Source of the DNA: Ruminococcus sp.
Lineage (GTDB): Bacteria > Bacillota > Clostridia > Oscillospirales > Ruminococcaceae
Assembly (NCBI GenBank): GCA_021199375.1
Contig: JAJQIB010000012.1
Location: forward strand, 16,066 to 80,065
Reading direction: 5' to 3'
Length of the DNA stretch: 64,000 bases
In this document: positions 52,305-60,591 of the stretch, piece by piece
How positions within the stretch are numbered: the stretch's first letter is position 1
How the letters are laid out: every line of letters starts with the position of its first letter
The notes under the pieces: model-generated
What the model saw: only the letters and a program-made list of their open reading frames with translations
Told to the model about the DNA's origin: nothing
Database searches by the model: none
Made by a program: the position numbers and the translations under genes

Positions 52305-53201
52305 TTAATCCTTCATACCTGAGCTTGCCATGGTTTCCATAACGTTGCCCTGTGCGATAAGGAATACAACCAGCGGAGGAATCAGGAGCAATACTGCCGA
52401 AGCAAATGTAACGCCCTGTCTAGCAAGACCTGAAAGTGAAATCTGCTGAACGATTGTCGGTAGCGTCTTGTACTCTTCTGAGTAGATAACCGAACCACCG
52501 TTTAGGTTCCATGCCTGCTGGAATGCGAAAATTATGATTGTCATGATTGCCGGCTTCGAGTTTGGAACAACTATCTGCCAGCAAATTCTAAATAGTCCCG
52601 CTCCGTCAACCTTTGCTGCCTCAATCATTGAATCAGGTATAGTCGACATACTCTGTCTCATGAGGTAGAGGTTCATTGCAGTTGCGATGTATGGAAGAAT
52701 GAGTACCCAGTAGGTATCAATGATGTGAATCGTCGAATATACTAGGAACTGCATGATCCATGTAGCCTGCGACTGGAACAAAAGGGCAATTACAATTATC
52801 TGATTTAATACCTTGTAACCTGGGAATTTGCACTTTGAAAGTACAAACGCTGCCATACAGGTTACGAATACGTTGCAAACACAGATAACTATTGTCGTGA
52901 ATACTGAGTTAAATATGTATCTCGATAGAGGTACAGTGTACTCTGCCGCTACTTTAAACAAATCCGAGAAGTTTTTCGTTGTTGGATTCAGTACATAAAG
53001 CTTAGGCGGGAATACGAACAGCTCTTCAATTGGCTTCAGCGATTGTACTACAGAGTAGTAAATCGGGAAGATCATAAACAGTCCGAGCAGTACTAGGAAG
53101 ATGAAGATGCAGACATCGCCGCCGACAGATCCGTTTACCTTCTTATGCTTATCTCTTACCTTAAGCTGTTCAATAGACTTCTTTTTCTTTTTTCTGGCCA
53201 T
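52305..53201 (-). CDS. Carbohydrate ABC transporter permease (MalG type), first pair
   Basis: The 298-residue protein has a basic N-terminus, six helices and EAA loop SMIEAAKVDGAGLFRICWQIVVPNSKP. It starts 18 bp after its MalF-type partner with AAGGAGG upstream. Together with the solute-binding protein it forms a complete importer except for a MalK/MsmX-like ATPase. Confidence 0.93.
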   Translation of the reverse strand: MARKKKKKSIEQLKVRDKHKKVNGSVGGDVCIFIFLVLLGLFMIFPIYYSVVQSLKPIEELFVFPPKLYVLNPTTKNFSDLFKVAAEYTVPLSRYIFNSVFTTIVICVCNVFVTCMAAFVLSKCKFPGYKVLNQIIVIALLFQSQATWIMQFLVYSTIHIIDTYWVLILPYIATAMNLYLMRQSMSTIPDSMIEAAKVDGAGLFRICWQIVVPNSKPAIMTIIIFAFQQAWNLNGGSVIYSEEYKTLPTIVQQISLSGLARQGVTFASAVLLLIPPLVVFLIAQGNVMETMASSGMKD

Positions 53202-53219
53202 TATTTATCTGCACCTCCT

Positions 53220-54161
53220 TTAATCCACATATTTTCCGAGGAGCCAGTTTACTCCCTTATTCGCTAAGAGCATCGCTACGAACAAAACAAAGCATATTGC
53301 TGAGGCGTAGCCCATCTCGTAACGTACACTACCATAGTCGGTAGCATGGTTCATAATGGTGTGAGCCGAATAGTCTGTCGAAGGAAGACCTACCAGCATC
53401 TGTCCTACAGTTCCTACTGTGAAGGAGCTTGCGATCTGGTTTACGGCTGCGAACAGAAGCTGCGGTCCCATTGAAGGGATTGTAATCTTAAAGAGCTCCT
53501 GCCATCTGTTCTTGATACCTTCGATTGCGCCCGCCTCGTACATCGACTTGTCGATATTCTGGAAGCCTGCACGAATTGCAAGGAAGCCTGCGCCCATTGA
53601 CATCCACAGCTGAACTATGATACATACACCTAAAATGTATGTTGTATCGGTCAGCCACTGAACCGGAGTGCTTATAAAGCCTAGATCTATGAGTATTGCG
53701 TTTAGGTATCCGTACTGGTCGCCCGAAAGGATGAGCTGCCAGGTTACATAAACCGAAGTGGTCATTGAAGGAGCGTAGAACACGAATGTGAAAAGCGTCT
53801 TTAGGAACGGATTCATTTCGTTGATAAGCCACGCTACCAGGAAGCTCAAGACGTATGCGAACGGACCTGTGAAAATTGCAAAGATAAGTGTGTTTCTAAC
53901 TGCTATTAGGAATACGCTGTCGTTTAAAAACAGTGTTGAAAAGTTAGAAAGTCCTACCCACTTAGGTGTCTGAATCATGTTGAAGTTTGTGAAGCTCATA
54001 GGCAGCGACATTATAACCGGTATCGCTGTGCAGAGTATAAAGAGAAGCATGAACGGAGCCATCAGTCCATAGCACCCTTTATTCACCTTCATCATGTGCC
54101 AGGTATAAGCCCAATAACCCTGCTTATTTACCGGCGCATCAGGATTTTTATTTTTTGCCAT
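53220..54161 (-). CDS. Carbohydrate ABC transporter permease (MalF type), first pair
   Basis: The 313-residue protein has six helices and EAA loop SMYEAGAIEGIKNRWQELFKITIP. It begins 18 bp after the solute-binding protein gene, with AAGGAGAG upstream. It is the partner of the following MalG-type subunit. Confidence 0.93.
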   Translation of the reverse strand: MAKNKNPDAPVNKQGYWAYTWHMMKVNKGCYGLMAPFMLLFILCTAIPVIMSLPMSFTNFNMIQTPKWVGLSNFSTLFLNDSVFLIAVRNTLIFAIFTGPFAYVLSFLVAWLINEMNPFLKTLFTFVFYAPSMTTSVYVTWQLILSGDQYGYLNAILIDLGFISTPVQWLTDTTYILGVCIIVQLWMSMGAGFLAIRAGFQNIDKSMYEAGAIEGIKNRWQELFKITIPSMGPQLLFAAVNQIASSFTVGTVGQMLVGLPSTDYSAHTIMNHATDYGSVRYEMGYASAICFVLFVAMLLANKGVNWLLGKYVD

Positions 54162-54179
54162 TTAGGTGCTCTCTCCTTT

Positions 54180-57100
54180 CTAATCTTCATCATACATTGC
54201 AAGATCGTTATTCTTACGAGTTATCTCATCGTTGATGTCCTTGTTGTACCAGAACAAGGTATCTCTAGCGTTCTCGTAGTTGTTAGCAACCTCTCTAAAT
54301 GCATTGATAAGTCCTCTTGTTACTCCATATGATGCCGGGATTACAGGAATCTCGACCTGAGCCTCAAGCTGCTCAGTAAGCTTTTCAAGCTCAGTCTGTG
54401 TCCATGACAGCTGCTGCAAAGCGTTAAGGTTTGCTGTGTCAAAACGTCCCATCGTACCCAGTACAGATTCGATGTCGTTTCCGTACTCTACCTGTACATC
54501 GTCAGACGTGAACCACTTGATAAAGTCCCAAGCTCCTTCGATATCGGGGCAGGTTTTGAATATCAGCGCACCTGAACCTGTCGAGCTTGAAGCTATGCTT
54601 ATTGTTGTGCCATCCTCAAGTGTTACTGTACCCTCATCATTTTCAGTTCCGGGAACGTGCATGAAGCTCCAGCAGCCCTTAATTTCGGGAGCCGCTACCG
54701 AAAGCTGATTGTAGAAGGTGTAGTTTTGAATCAGAACCGGCATATCACCCTGTCTGAAACGTGTGAATGCGTCGTATGTCTGGTCAAAGCTATACTTTGT
54801 ATAGAACTCGGTCCACATTTCAAAAGCATCTACTGCTTCCTGTGTATCGAAATTCGTTGCTGTTAGATCATCGTTATAGTAGTTTACACCCTGCTGAAGC
54901 AGAAGCATTGCAAATGTGTTACCAGCCTCAGTTACAGGTGAAATTGTTGTAACGCCTGAAGTACCGCCCATTACAGGAAGGATAAGTCCTACCTCCATGT
55001 AGTTTCTCTGAAGTACAGGAAGTACGTCTAGCAGTCCATCCCATGTTGCCAAATCTGTTTCAGCATCTATGCCAAGCTCTTCAAGGATATCGCTTCGATA
55101 GAAGAGCATCGGGAAGGTTTGCGATACGGGCAATCCGTATACTCCGTCCTCATACTGGTAAAGCGTCATTGCATCAGACGAGAATCGCTCTGTAATCTCT
55201 TCGTAATCGTCAAATTGCGTCAAATCCACAAGCACATCACGAGATGCCAGCTGTATCGGGAAGTCACCACCCATAAACAGTGCAATATCAGGTCCCTTTC
55301 CTGCGAACGTCGCCTCAATGATACCGCCCTGTACAAGCTTCATGTTTACCTTTGTCTCTGCCGTAAGATTATATTCATTATTTACAAGATTTGTAACAAC
55401 AGTTGCATTATCACGACCTAGTGCAATCCAGCAGGTCATGACATCATCGCCGTCCTCAATATCCGTCAAAGAGTTGTAATCCTCAAAGAACGAACCGATG
55501 AATGCGTCAAATCCAAACTTAAATGATTCAAAGAAATGTGAGTCACAGTCTGTGAACTCCTGGTCGGCAGTGCAGATCTCGATAAGGTCAAGCTCTAGTG
55601 GCTGCTCACGATACTCACTTACCCACGAGGAAAGCGATGTAACGTTATCCTTAATCGTATCCATCATATCCGGAATTCTATCCGGCTTTTCTATACATTC
55701 GTCCAGCGTAAGCGCCATCTTTTCAAGCGTTACAGCCTCGGATCCTCCCTGATTAGAAAGGGTTTCAATTTCCTCCTTGAGCTCACGAAGCTTAGCTGCG
55801 TACTCAGTGAAATCGGGGATAATCTCAGGAATTGTCTGGTCGATCATGTAGTCGTTGTAATCATCAGGATCCGGTCCTGTAACCTGACGTACTCTTCTAT
55901 AATAGCTGTTGATTTCATATGTAATGTCATCAAGCTGGCTCATAATGTCGCCGATTTCTCCTGGGACTGCCTCAAGCGTGAGTGTATGTGTACCAGCTGT
56001 GAGGTAGTAGTAAACAGGCTCTGCATCCTCATCATCCGAAACACTCGGAACTGTAACGCTCCAGTCGGAATCATAGTAGAACTTAATCTGCTCTGACTGC
56101 TCGTTTGGAACCTCACCGTCTATATAAAGACGTCTGTTCGAATACATACCTCTCATGCTGTCCTGCTTGGCTCTTATACCGATTTTATACCATCCGTCTG
56201 CTTCTACGGTAAAGTTCCAGGTTACCGACTGTGTCGACTGGCTCCAGCTGTCCTTGCCGATAGTGTTGTATCGGGTCTTTGTGGGGCTTGAGCCGTTTAC
56301 AGCAGAGGTTACATATGAATGCATATCGTTTGTCGGGAAGAGCGTACGGTCGCTTTTTTCATCCGCAAGCTCGCCCTCAAGCGTAATCATCTGTCCTGTT
56401 GTTGAGCTGAGCTCTTCTGAAGTAGGAACCTCATACTCTGCGGGAGCTTCATACTGGTAAAGTGTAATTTCCTTAATTGCAAATTGTGCCTTCTCGGAAG
56501 TGATATGTACCGTGTTTGTTCCCTCTTCAAAATAGAAAATCAAGGGAAGAGCTGAAAGTCCGTCGATATCCTTAATGGGCGAGGTTTGCCATTTTGCGAC
56601 AGCTACCTGTCCGGGACGAATGTCATTTCCACGCGAGTCCATGTCTATTCCTGTATCGCTGTCGGTCTCCTCGTTTACCCAAACCTTAGAAAGAGTAAGA
56701 CGACCTGCAGTAGGATACTGGCACTCATCGTTAATGTCCATCTCAAACTCGACATCGTTAGTATTATTCTCGTCAGGCACGTAATAGGTAATCCTTAGGT
56801 TGTATGTACCTCCTGTAGGTACATCTAAATCAAACGAAAATCCGCCCGTCTGATTTGCCCAGTAGAGAACATCGCTCTCTCCGCCAACCTCGGTAAGAGA
56901 AATATCCGTGCCTTCGTCGACAGTAAAGTTAGAGCTGTTGTAAATGTCAGCCGCTGTAATAGTAATTTCTTCATCCGAACCGACCTCTTCGGAATACTTG
57001 ACGTAGAAATCTCTATAGGAGTCTTCCACACGTTTTCCTTCACTTTCGGAATCGTCCGTATCATCAGCAGCATCCGCCTCAGCGTCATCGGTATCTGCAC

Positions 57101-57236
57101 TCTCTGTAGTCAAGCTATCAGCAGTCGAAGTATCCTCTTCGTCAGCATCTGCATAAGCAGGAAGCGCAGCGGTTGCAAGCATTACAGCAGCGACCGCAGA
57201 TGAGATAACACGCCTGATCTTCTTTGTGTTATTCAC
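54180..57236 (-). CDS. Large multidomain extracellular solute-binding protein
   Basis: A 1018-residue exported protein, over twice the usual size of a sugar-binding protein. It has a signal peptide (about 1-29, ending PAYA), an acidic linker, two beta-sandwich carbohydrate-binding-like domains (about 80-270 and 285-455), a helical spacer (about 465-560) and a solute-binding domain (about 565-1000; GPDIALFMGGDFPIQLA, YGLPVSQTFPMLFYRSDILEELGI, WDFIKWFTSDDVQVEYG). There is no lipobox Cys, so how it stays on the cell is unclear. GTG 57236 has AAAGGTGG 7 nt upstream. Ligand is probably a plant or host glycan oligomer. Confidence 0.9.
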   Translation of the reverse strand: MNNTKKIRRVISSAVAAVMLATAALPAYADADEEDTSTADSLTTESADTDDAEADAADDTDDSESEGKRVEDSYRDFYVKYSEEVGSDEEITITAADIYNSSNFTVDEGTDISLTEVGGESDVLYWANQTGGFSFDLDVPTGGTYNLRITYYVPDENNTNDVEFEMDINDECQYPTAGRLTLSKVWVNEETDSDTGIDMDSRGNDIRPGQVAVAKWQTSPIKDIDGLSALPLIFYFEEGTNTVHITSEKAQFAIKEITLYQYEAPAEYEVPTSEELSSTTGQMITLEGELADEKSDRTLFPTNDMHSYVTSAVNGSSPTKTRYNTIGKDSWSQSTQSVTWNFTVEADGWYKIGIRAKQDSMRGMYSNRRLYIDGEVPNEQSEQIKFYYDSDWSVTVPSVSDDEDAEPVYYYLTAGTHTLTLEAVPGEIGDIMSQLDDITYEINSYYRRVRQVTGPDPDDYNDYMIDQTIPEIIPDFTEYAAKLRELKEEIETLSNQGGSEAVTLEKMALTLDECIEKPDRIPDMMDTIKDNVTSLSSWVSEYREQPLELDLIEICTADQEFTDCDSHFFESFKFGFDAFIGSFFEDYNSLTDIEDGDDVMTCWIALGRDNATVVTNLVNNEYNLTAETKVNMKLVQGGIIEATFAGKGPDIALFMGGDFPIQLASRDVLVDLTQFDDYEEITERFSSDAMTLYQYEDGVYGLPVSQTFPMLFYRSDILEELGIDAETDLATWDGLLDVLPVLQRNYMEVGLILPVMGGTSGVTTISPVTEAGNTFAMLLLQQGVNYYNDDLTATNFDTQEAVDAFEMWTEFYTKYSFDQTYDAFTRFRQGDMPVLIQNYTFYNQLSVAAPEIKGCWSFMHVPGTENDEGTVTLEDGTTISIASSSTGSGALIFKTCPDIEGAWDFIKWFTSDDVQVEYGNDIESVLGTMGRFDTANLNALQQLSWTQTELEKLTEQLEAQVEIPVIPASYGVTRGLINAFREVANNYENARDTLFWYNKDINDEITRKNNDLAMYDED

Positions 57237-57287
57237 TATGAATCCACCTTTCCAGTAAATTTGCTGTACTTATATCTAATACCTGAT

Positions 57288-57312
57288 GCCGTAAAGACGG
57301 ATTTTTTACGGC
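57288..57312. promoter_or_regulatory. Inverted repeat upstream of the solute-binding protein gene
   Basis: Perfect 8-bp arms GCCGTAAA-N9-TTTACGGC, without a T-tract on either strand. Could be an operator or an RNA hairpin between the ATPase and binding-protein genes. Confidence 0.45.
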
Positions 57313-57356
57313 GTAGGATATAGAATATCGTATGTATTATTTGAGCTATTTGTAGG

Positions 57357-58265
57357 TTAGCCGGATTTTATGAGATACAGCCTCTTCTCATTTTCATCAA
57401 GCTCAACCTTAACTCTGTCGCCGCCCTTAAGTCCCATATCCTCCATATAGTCCTTAGGCAGCTGAAGTCGTCCGGATCTATCAAGCACTACAAGCTCCTC
57501 ATGAACGAAATCCTCGTCCTCTTCGTCTGCGAGCTGCGCATCGTCCTGCGTTTTTCGCATTTCCTCAAGGTCCTCACTATAGGATCTGCGCCGCACAATT
57601 TCAGAGCTTGTTCTGCCGTCACGAATCGCCACGACTCGGTCAATGTGCCTTGCAAGCTTAACGTCATGAGTAACAATAACTATCGTTAAATCCTCTGTCC
57701 TGTTAAGCTCTTTAAATATATCAAGAATTACATTTGACGTCTTAGTATCAACTGAACCCGTAGGCTCGTCTGCAAGCAAAAGCCTCGGATTATTTGCAAG
57801 CGCAATAGCAATCGCTACACGCTGCTGTTCTCCTCCCGACATCTGTTCGAGCCGAGAATTTTTTCGGTTCAAAAGTCCGACCTTGTCAAGAAGCTCAAGC
57901 GCACGCTCTCGTCGTTTTTTTGCGCCAAGCAAAAGCATTGGCAGCTCGACATTTTGAACAGCTGTAAGATAGGGCACCAAATTTCTTGCGTTATTCTGCC
58001 ACACAAATCCTACTGTGCTTCTCTTATACTCAACATAGTCCTTATCTGTAAATTTGAGCAGGTTCTTTCCGTCAACAAAAAGCTGTCCTGCGCTCGGTCG
58101 ATCAAGACCTCCGAGCATATTAAGCAGTGTAGACTTTCCACTTCCTGAGTTGCCCACAATCGCCATAAGCTCTCCACGCCCGACATTTAAGTCAAGTCCT
58201 TGAAGTGCCACAACCTCAACCTCAGAAGTTTTGTATATTTTCACAAGATTTTCGCAGCGTATCAT
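57357..58265 (-). CDS. ABC transporter ATPase with C-terminal AbrB-like domain
   Basis: LolD/MacB-type ATPase with an added domain. Walker A is GNSGSGKST, the signature QMSGGEQQRVAIA and Walker B RLLLADEPTG; an acidic stretch leads to about 45 C-terminal residues, VLDRSGRLQLPKDYMEDMGL then GGDRVKVELDE, that match the SpoVT/AbrB swapped-hairpin fold. No FtsX-type permease lies nearby. The start is uncertain: ATG 58265 has GAGGAG only 3 nt away; ATG 58337 would overlap the previous gene. It sits about 120 bp before the solute-binding gene. Confidence 0.85.
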   Translation of the reverse strand: MIRCENLVKIYKTSEVEVVALQGLDLNVGRGELMAIVGNSGSGKSTLLNMLGGLDRPSAGQLFVDGKNLLKFTDKDYVEYKRSTVGFVWQNNARNLVPYLTAVQNVELPMLLLGAKKRRERALELLDKVGLLNRKNSRLEQMSGGEQQRVAIAIALANNPRLLLADEPTGSVDTKTSNVILDIFKELNRTEDLTIVIVTHDVKLARHIDRVVAIRDGRTSSEIVRRRSYSEDLEEMRKTQDDAQLADEEDEDFVHEELVVLDRSGRLQLPKDYMEDMGLKGGDRVKVELDENEKRLYLIKSG

Positions 58266-58311
58266 CTGCTCCTCATCGTTTTGTGCTATGCTTGCATTAT
58301 CGGATGTAGCA

Positions 58312-58998
58312 TCAGGCTTCGTCAACAATCTCACCATCCTCAAGCGTGTAAACCCTGTCGGCAATATCAATCATGCTAGGGTCGTGGGTTGTCATTATTA
58401 TTGTCATTCCCCGCTCAGCTACAAGCTTTTTAAAAAGCCCCACAACATGAAGTGCTGTGTTTGTATCAAGCTCGGCTGTCGGTTCGTCTGCAAAAACCAC
58501 ACTGGGCTCGTGAGCAATAGCTCTTGCAATCGCTGTACGCTGCTGCTCGCCTCCTGACATCTCAGCAGGTCGGTGATGCATACGCTTGTCAAGTCCGACA
58601 TCGGTCATTACCTCAGTAACACGTGCCTTGCGCTTTTCGTAGGGATACTTTGCAAGTCTGAGTCCAAATTCGACATTCTCAAATGCAGTAAGTCCGCTCA
58701 TGAGTGCCACAGACTGAAAAACAAATGCCATATCAACTCGGCGCAGGTTGTCACGCTTTTTGTCAGAATACCTCGTGATATCCTTTCCTTGAAACACTAC
58801 CTTTCCCTTTGTCGGACGGTCTAATGCTCCGAGAATGTTAATCAGCGTGGTTTTTCCACTTCCCGATCTGCCTCTGAGGATCGTGAGCTTGCCCTGTTCA
58901 ATTTCAATGTCAATATGCTTTAACGCCGAAACTGTACTGCCGTCTCCTATTTTAAAGTCACGGCAAACATCCTGCGCCGAAAGTATGATTTCGCCCAT
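58312..58998 (-). CDS. ABC transporter ATPase (LolD/MacB type)
   Basis: A 228-residue ATPase with Walker A GRSGSGKTTL (about 42-51), signature EMSGGEQQRTAIA (about 145-157) and Walker B SVVFADEPTAELD. The length and DLTxxR-less core fit LolD/MacB/FtsE-like exporters or extractors rather than MalK-type importers, which carry a regulatory C-terminal domain. It is the first gene after a consensus promoter and is translated just ahead of a second ATPase. ATG 58998 has AGAGG upstream. Its membrane partner is not visible in the window. Confidence 0.92.
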   Translation of the reverse strand: MGEIILSAQDVCRDFKIGDGSTVSALKHIDIEIEQGKLTILRGRSGSGKTTLINILGALDRPTKGKVVFQGKDITRYSDKKRDNLRRVDMAFVFQSVALMSGLTAFENVEFGLRLAKYPYEKRKARVTEVMTDVGLDKRMHHRPAEMSGGEQQRTAIARAIAHEPSVVFADEPTAELDTNTALHVVGLFKKLVAERGMTIIMTTHDPSMIDIADRVYTLEDGEIVDEA

Positions 58999-59208
58999 AA
59001 TTTACCTCTTGTAACAGCCAATTGCGTGAATTTTGAAAATCCTTTGTGCAATTTGCACGTATGTAAAGCCAGAAACCTCACATATTGTGTTTTTGCACAT
59101 AAATCGCCCCTCATATTGAATTTTGTACAGAAAAATTAACAATCTTGCACATTTTTTCAACATGTTTTTCGTTAGATATGTCCAAAAAGGCGTAAGTAAC
59201 CATTTATA

Positions 59209-59237
59209 ATTATATCAACTTTCGAGGGTTTTGTCAA
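59209..59237 (-). promoter_or_regulatory. Consensus sigma-A promoter of the ABC transport locus
   Basis: Minus-strand TTGACA (59237-59232), 17-bp spacer, TATAAT (59214-59209), about 200 nt before the first ATPase gene. The long leader contains half of the GTGCAA/TTGCAC elements. Confidence 0.9.
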
Positions 59238-59242
59238 GCTTT

Positions 59243-59256
59243 TGAAAACGTTTAAG
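59243..59256. promoter_or_regulatory. cre-like (CcpA/LacI-type) operator
   Basis: TGAAAACGTTTAAG fits the cre consensus TGWAARCGYTWNCA at 12 of 14 positions and lies 5 bp upstream of the -35. It could mediate carbon catabolite control or bind a LacI-family regulator. Confidence 0.45.
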
Positions 59257-59505
59257 CAGCCTCTTTTTGTGCAAAACAAACAATTTGTAGATTTTCGACA
59301 ATTAGAGTGACATATTTTTGTGCAATTTTCTAAATGTCAAATTCTCTCGAAAAAAGTTTACAATAAGTTAGAATCAAATACACACATCAAGCGAAATATT
59401 CCCGAAAACCGCTCCAATTTATGGCATTATTTTAACCACATCCAAAAAAATTAGCTCTGAATGTTTCCACTGTAGAACAAATAAAAAATCAAATTACCAT
59501 ATATT

Positions 59506-59545
59506 ACCTTGTGATGCTCAAGCTTCACAAGGTATTTATTTTTTG
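59506..59545 (+). terminator. Orphan intrinsic terminator-like hairpin
   Basis: Perfect 9-bp stem ACCTTGTGA/TCACAAGGT followed by ATTTATTTTTTG. No gene precedes it on this strand and I found no good promoter upstream. Confidence 0.6.
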
Positions 59546-59649
59546 TAATGTGATATTCCATTTTGGAATGGTCAGGAATACCTATGCTTGCAGCCTCACA
59601 TTATGACAAATTGCGCAGATAAGCTGTGCTAAAATAATTGTAAAGCATG

Positions 59650-59676
59650 AGGTTTTATACGGGTTCTCTTGAAATT
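59650..59676 (+). promoter_or_regulatory. Possible sigma-H promoter of the spoIIA operon
   Basis: AGGTTTT (59650-59656) and GAAATT (59671-59676) at 14-nt spacing resemble the sigma-H pattern (AGGAWWT, then GAAT 14-15 nt later). Known spoIIA operons are sigma-H driven. Confidence 0.45.
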
Positions 59677-59710
59677 ACCCGTAAATATGTTATATAAGGA
59701 CTTGGAAGAT

Positions 59711-60067
59711 ATGCCTGTAAAGCTCGAAACCAATGGCAGCAAGCTAACTGCCCTTTTGTCGGGAGATTTAGACCACTACACAGTAAGCGATATAAGAACT
59801 GAGATAGATCGAATGGTAAGAGGTGCGCCAATCGACCAGCTTATTCTAGACTTTGCAAATGTAAGCTTTATGGACAGCTCAGGTGTAGGGCTTGTTCTTG
59901 GAAGATACAAGCTTATAAACGAAATGGGCGGACGCTGCATAGTTGCGAATCCACCTAACTACATAGCAAAGGTTATGAAGCTTTCGGGTATAGGAAAGCT
60001 GTGCCGAATTATATACACATCAAACGCTGTTAAGACTAATGAATCGGACGGAGGTGTTAAGCTATGA
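59711..60067 (+). CDS. spoIIAA: Anti-sigma F factor antagonist
   Basis: STAS-domain protein of 118 residues that, unphosphorylated, frees sigma-F from SpoIIAB in the forespore. The phosphorylated serine lies in FMDSSGVGLVLGRY (about 52-65), the family signature. ATG 59711 is preferred; the frame opens 14 codons earlier at TTG without a site. Its TGA overlaps the spoIIAB ATG (ATGA), so the products are made together. Confidence 0.94.
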   Translation: MPVKLETNGSKLTALLSGDLDHYTVSDIRTEIDRMVRGAPIDQLILDFANVSFMDSSGVGLVLGRYKLINEMGGRCIVANPPNYIAKVMKLSGIGKLCRIIYTSNAVKTNESDGGVKL

Positions 60068-60591
60068 GAAGGTGTATTAACGAAATGAAGACATCATTTC
60101 TTGCAATTGGTGAGAACGAAGCCTTTTCACGTGCGTGTGCCTCATCGTTTATATCTCAGCTGGATCCGTTTGTGAGCGAGCTTGCAGAGCTTAAAACCGC
60201 AGTAAGCGAGGCGGTTACGAACTGCATAGTACACGCTTACCGAGGTCGTTCGGATGGTATAATTTATATGAGCATAAAGCTTTTTTCAGACCGCAGGGTG
60301 TACATAAAAATACGTGACAAGGGATGCGGAATCGTGGACATAGAGCAGGCTATGCAGCCACTTTTTACGACTGCTCCGGAGGAAGAGCGTGCGGGACTGG
60401 GATTTGCCGTAATGGAAAGCTTCACAGATAGAGTGCGAGTAAAAAGCAGTCCATCGAAGGGCACGACGCTTGTCATGGAAAAAACCTTGCAGGAGAAAAC
60501 GGAAGATGGAAGCTTTAAAGCAAAAGGAAACATTTCAGACGAGAGCAGAACAAAATCTGGGTCTGGTTCACCTATGTGCGAACCGATTTAG
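60064..60591 (+). CDS. spoIIAB: Anti-sigma F factor (serine kinase)
   Basis: GHKL-type kinase that binds and inhibits sigma-F and phosphorylates SpoIIAA. The 175-residue protein has the N-box EAVTNCIVHAY (about 44-54), G1 DKGCGI (about 80-85) and G2 GLGFAVME (about 102-109). The C-terminus is about 30 residues longer than the Bacillus protein and overlaps the sigF start by 86 bp. GGAGG lies 9 nt upstream of the start. Confidence 0.94.
   Translation: MRRCINEMKTSFLAIGENEAFSRACASSFISQLDPFVSELAELKTAVSEAVTNCIVHAYRGRSDGIIYMSIKLFSDRRVYIKIRDKGCGIVDIEQAMQPLFTTAPEEERAGLGFAVMESFTDRVRVKSSPSKGTTLVMEKTLQEKTEDGSFKAKGNISDESRTKSGSGSPMCEPI

Larger units (their letters stand above)
59046..59325. repeat. Cluster of GTGCAA/TTGCAC elements in the intergenic region
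   Basis: GTGCAA-T-TTGCAC inverted repeat at 59046-59058, then TTGCAC at 59093-59098 and 59145-59150, GTGCAA at 59269-59274 and 59320-59325. Six half-sites in 280 bp flank the operon promoter. Confidence 0.55.
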
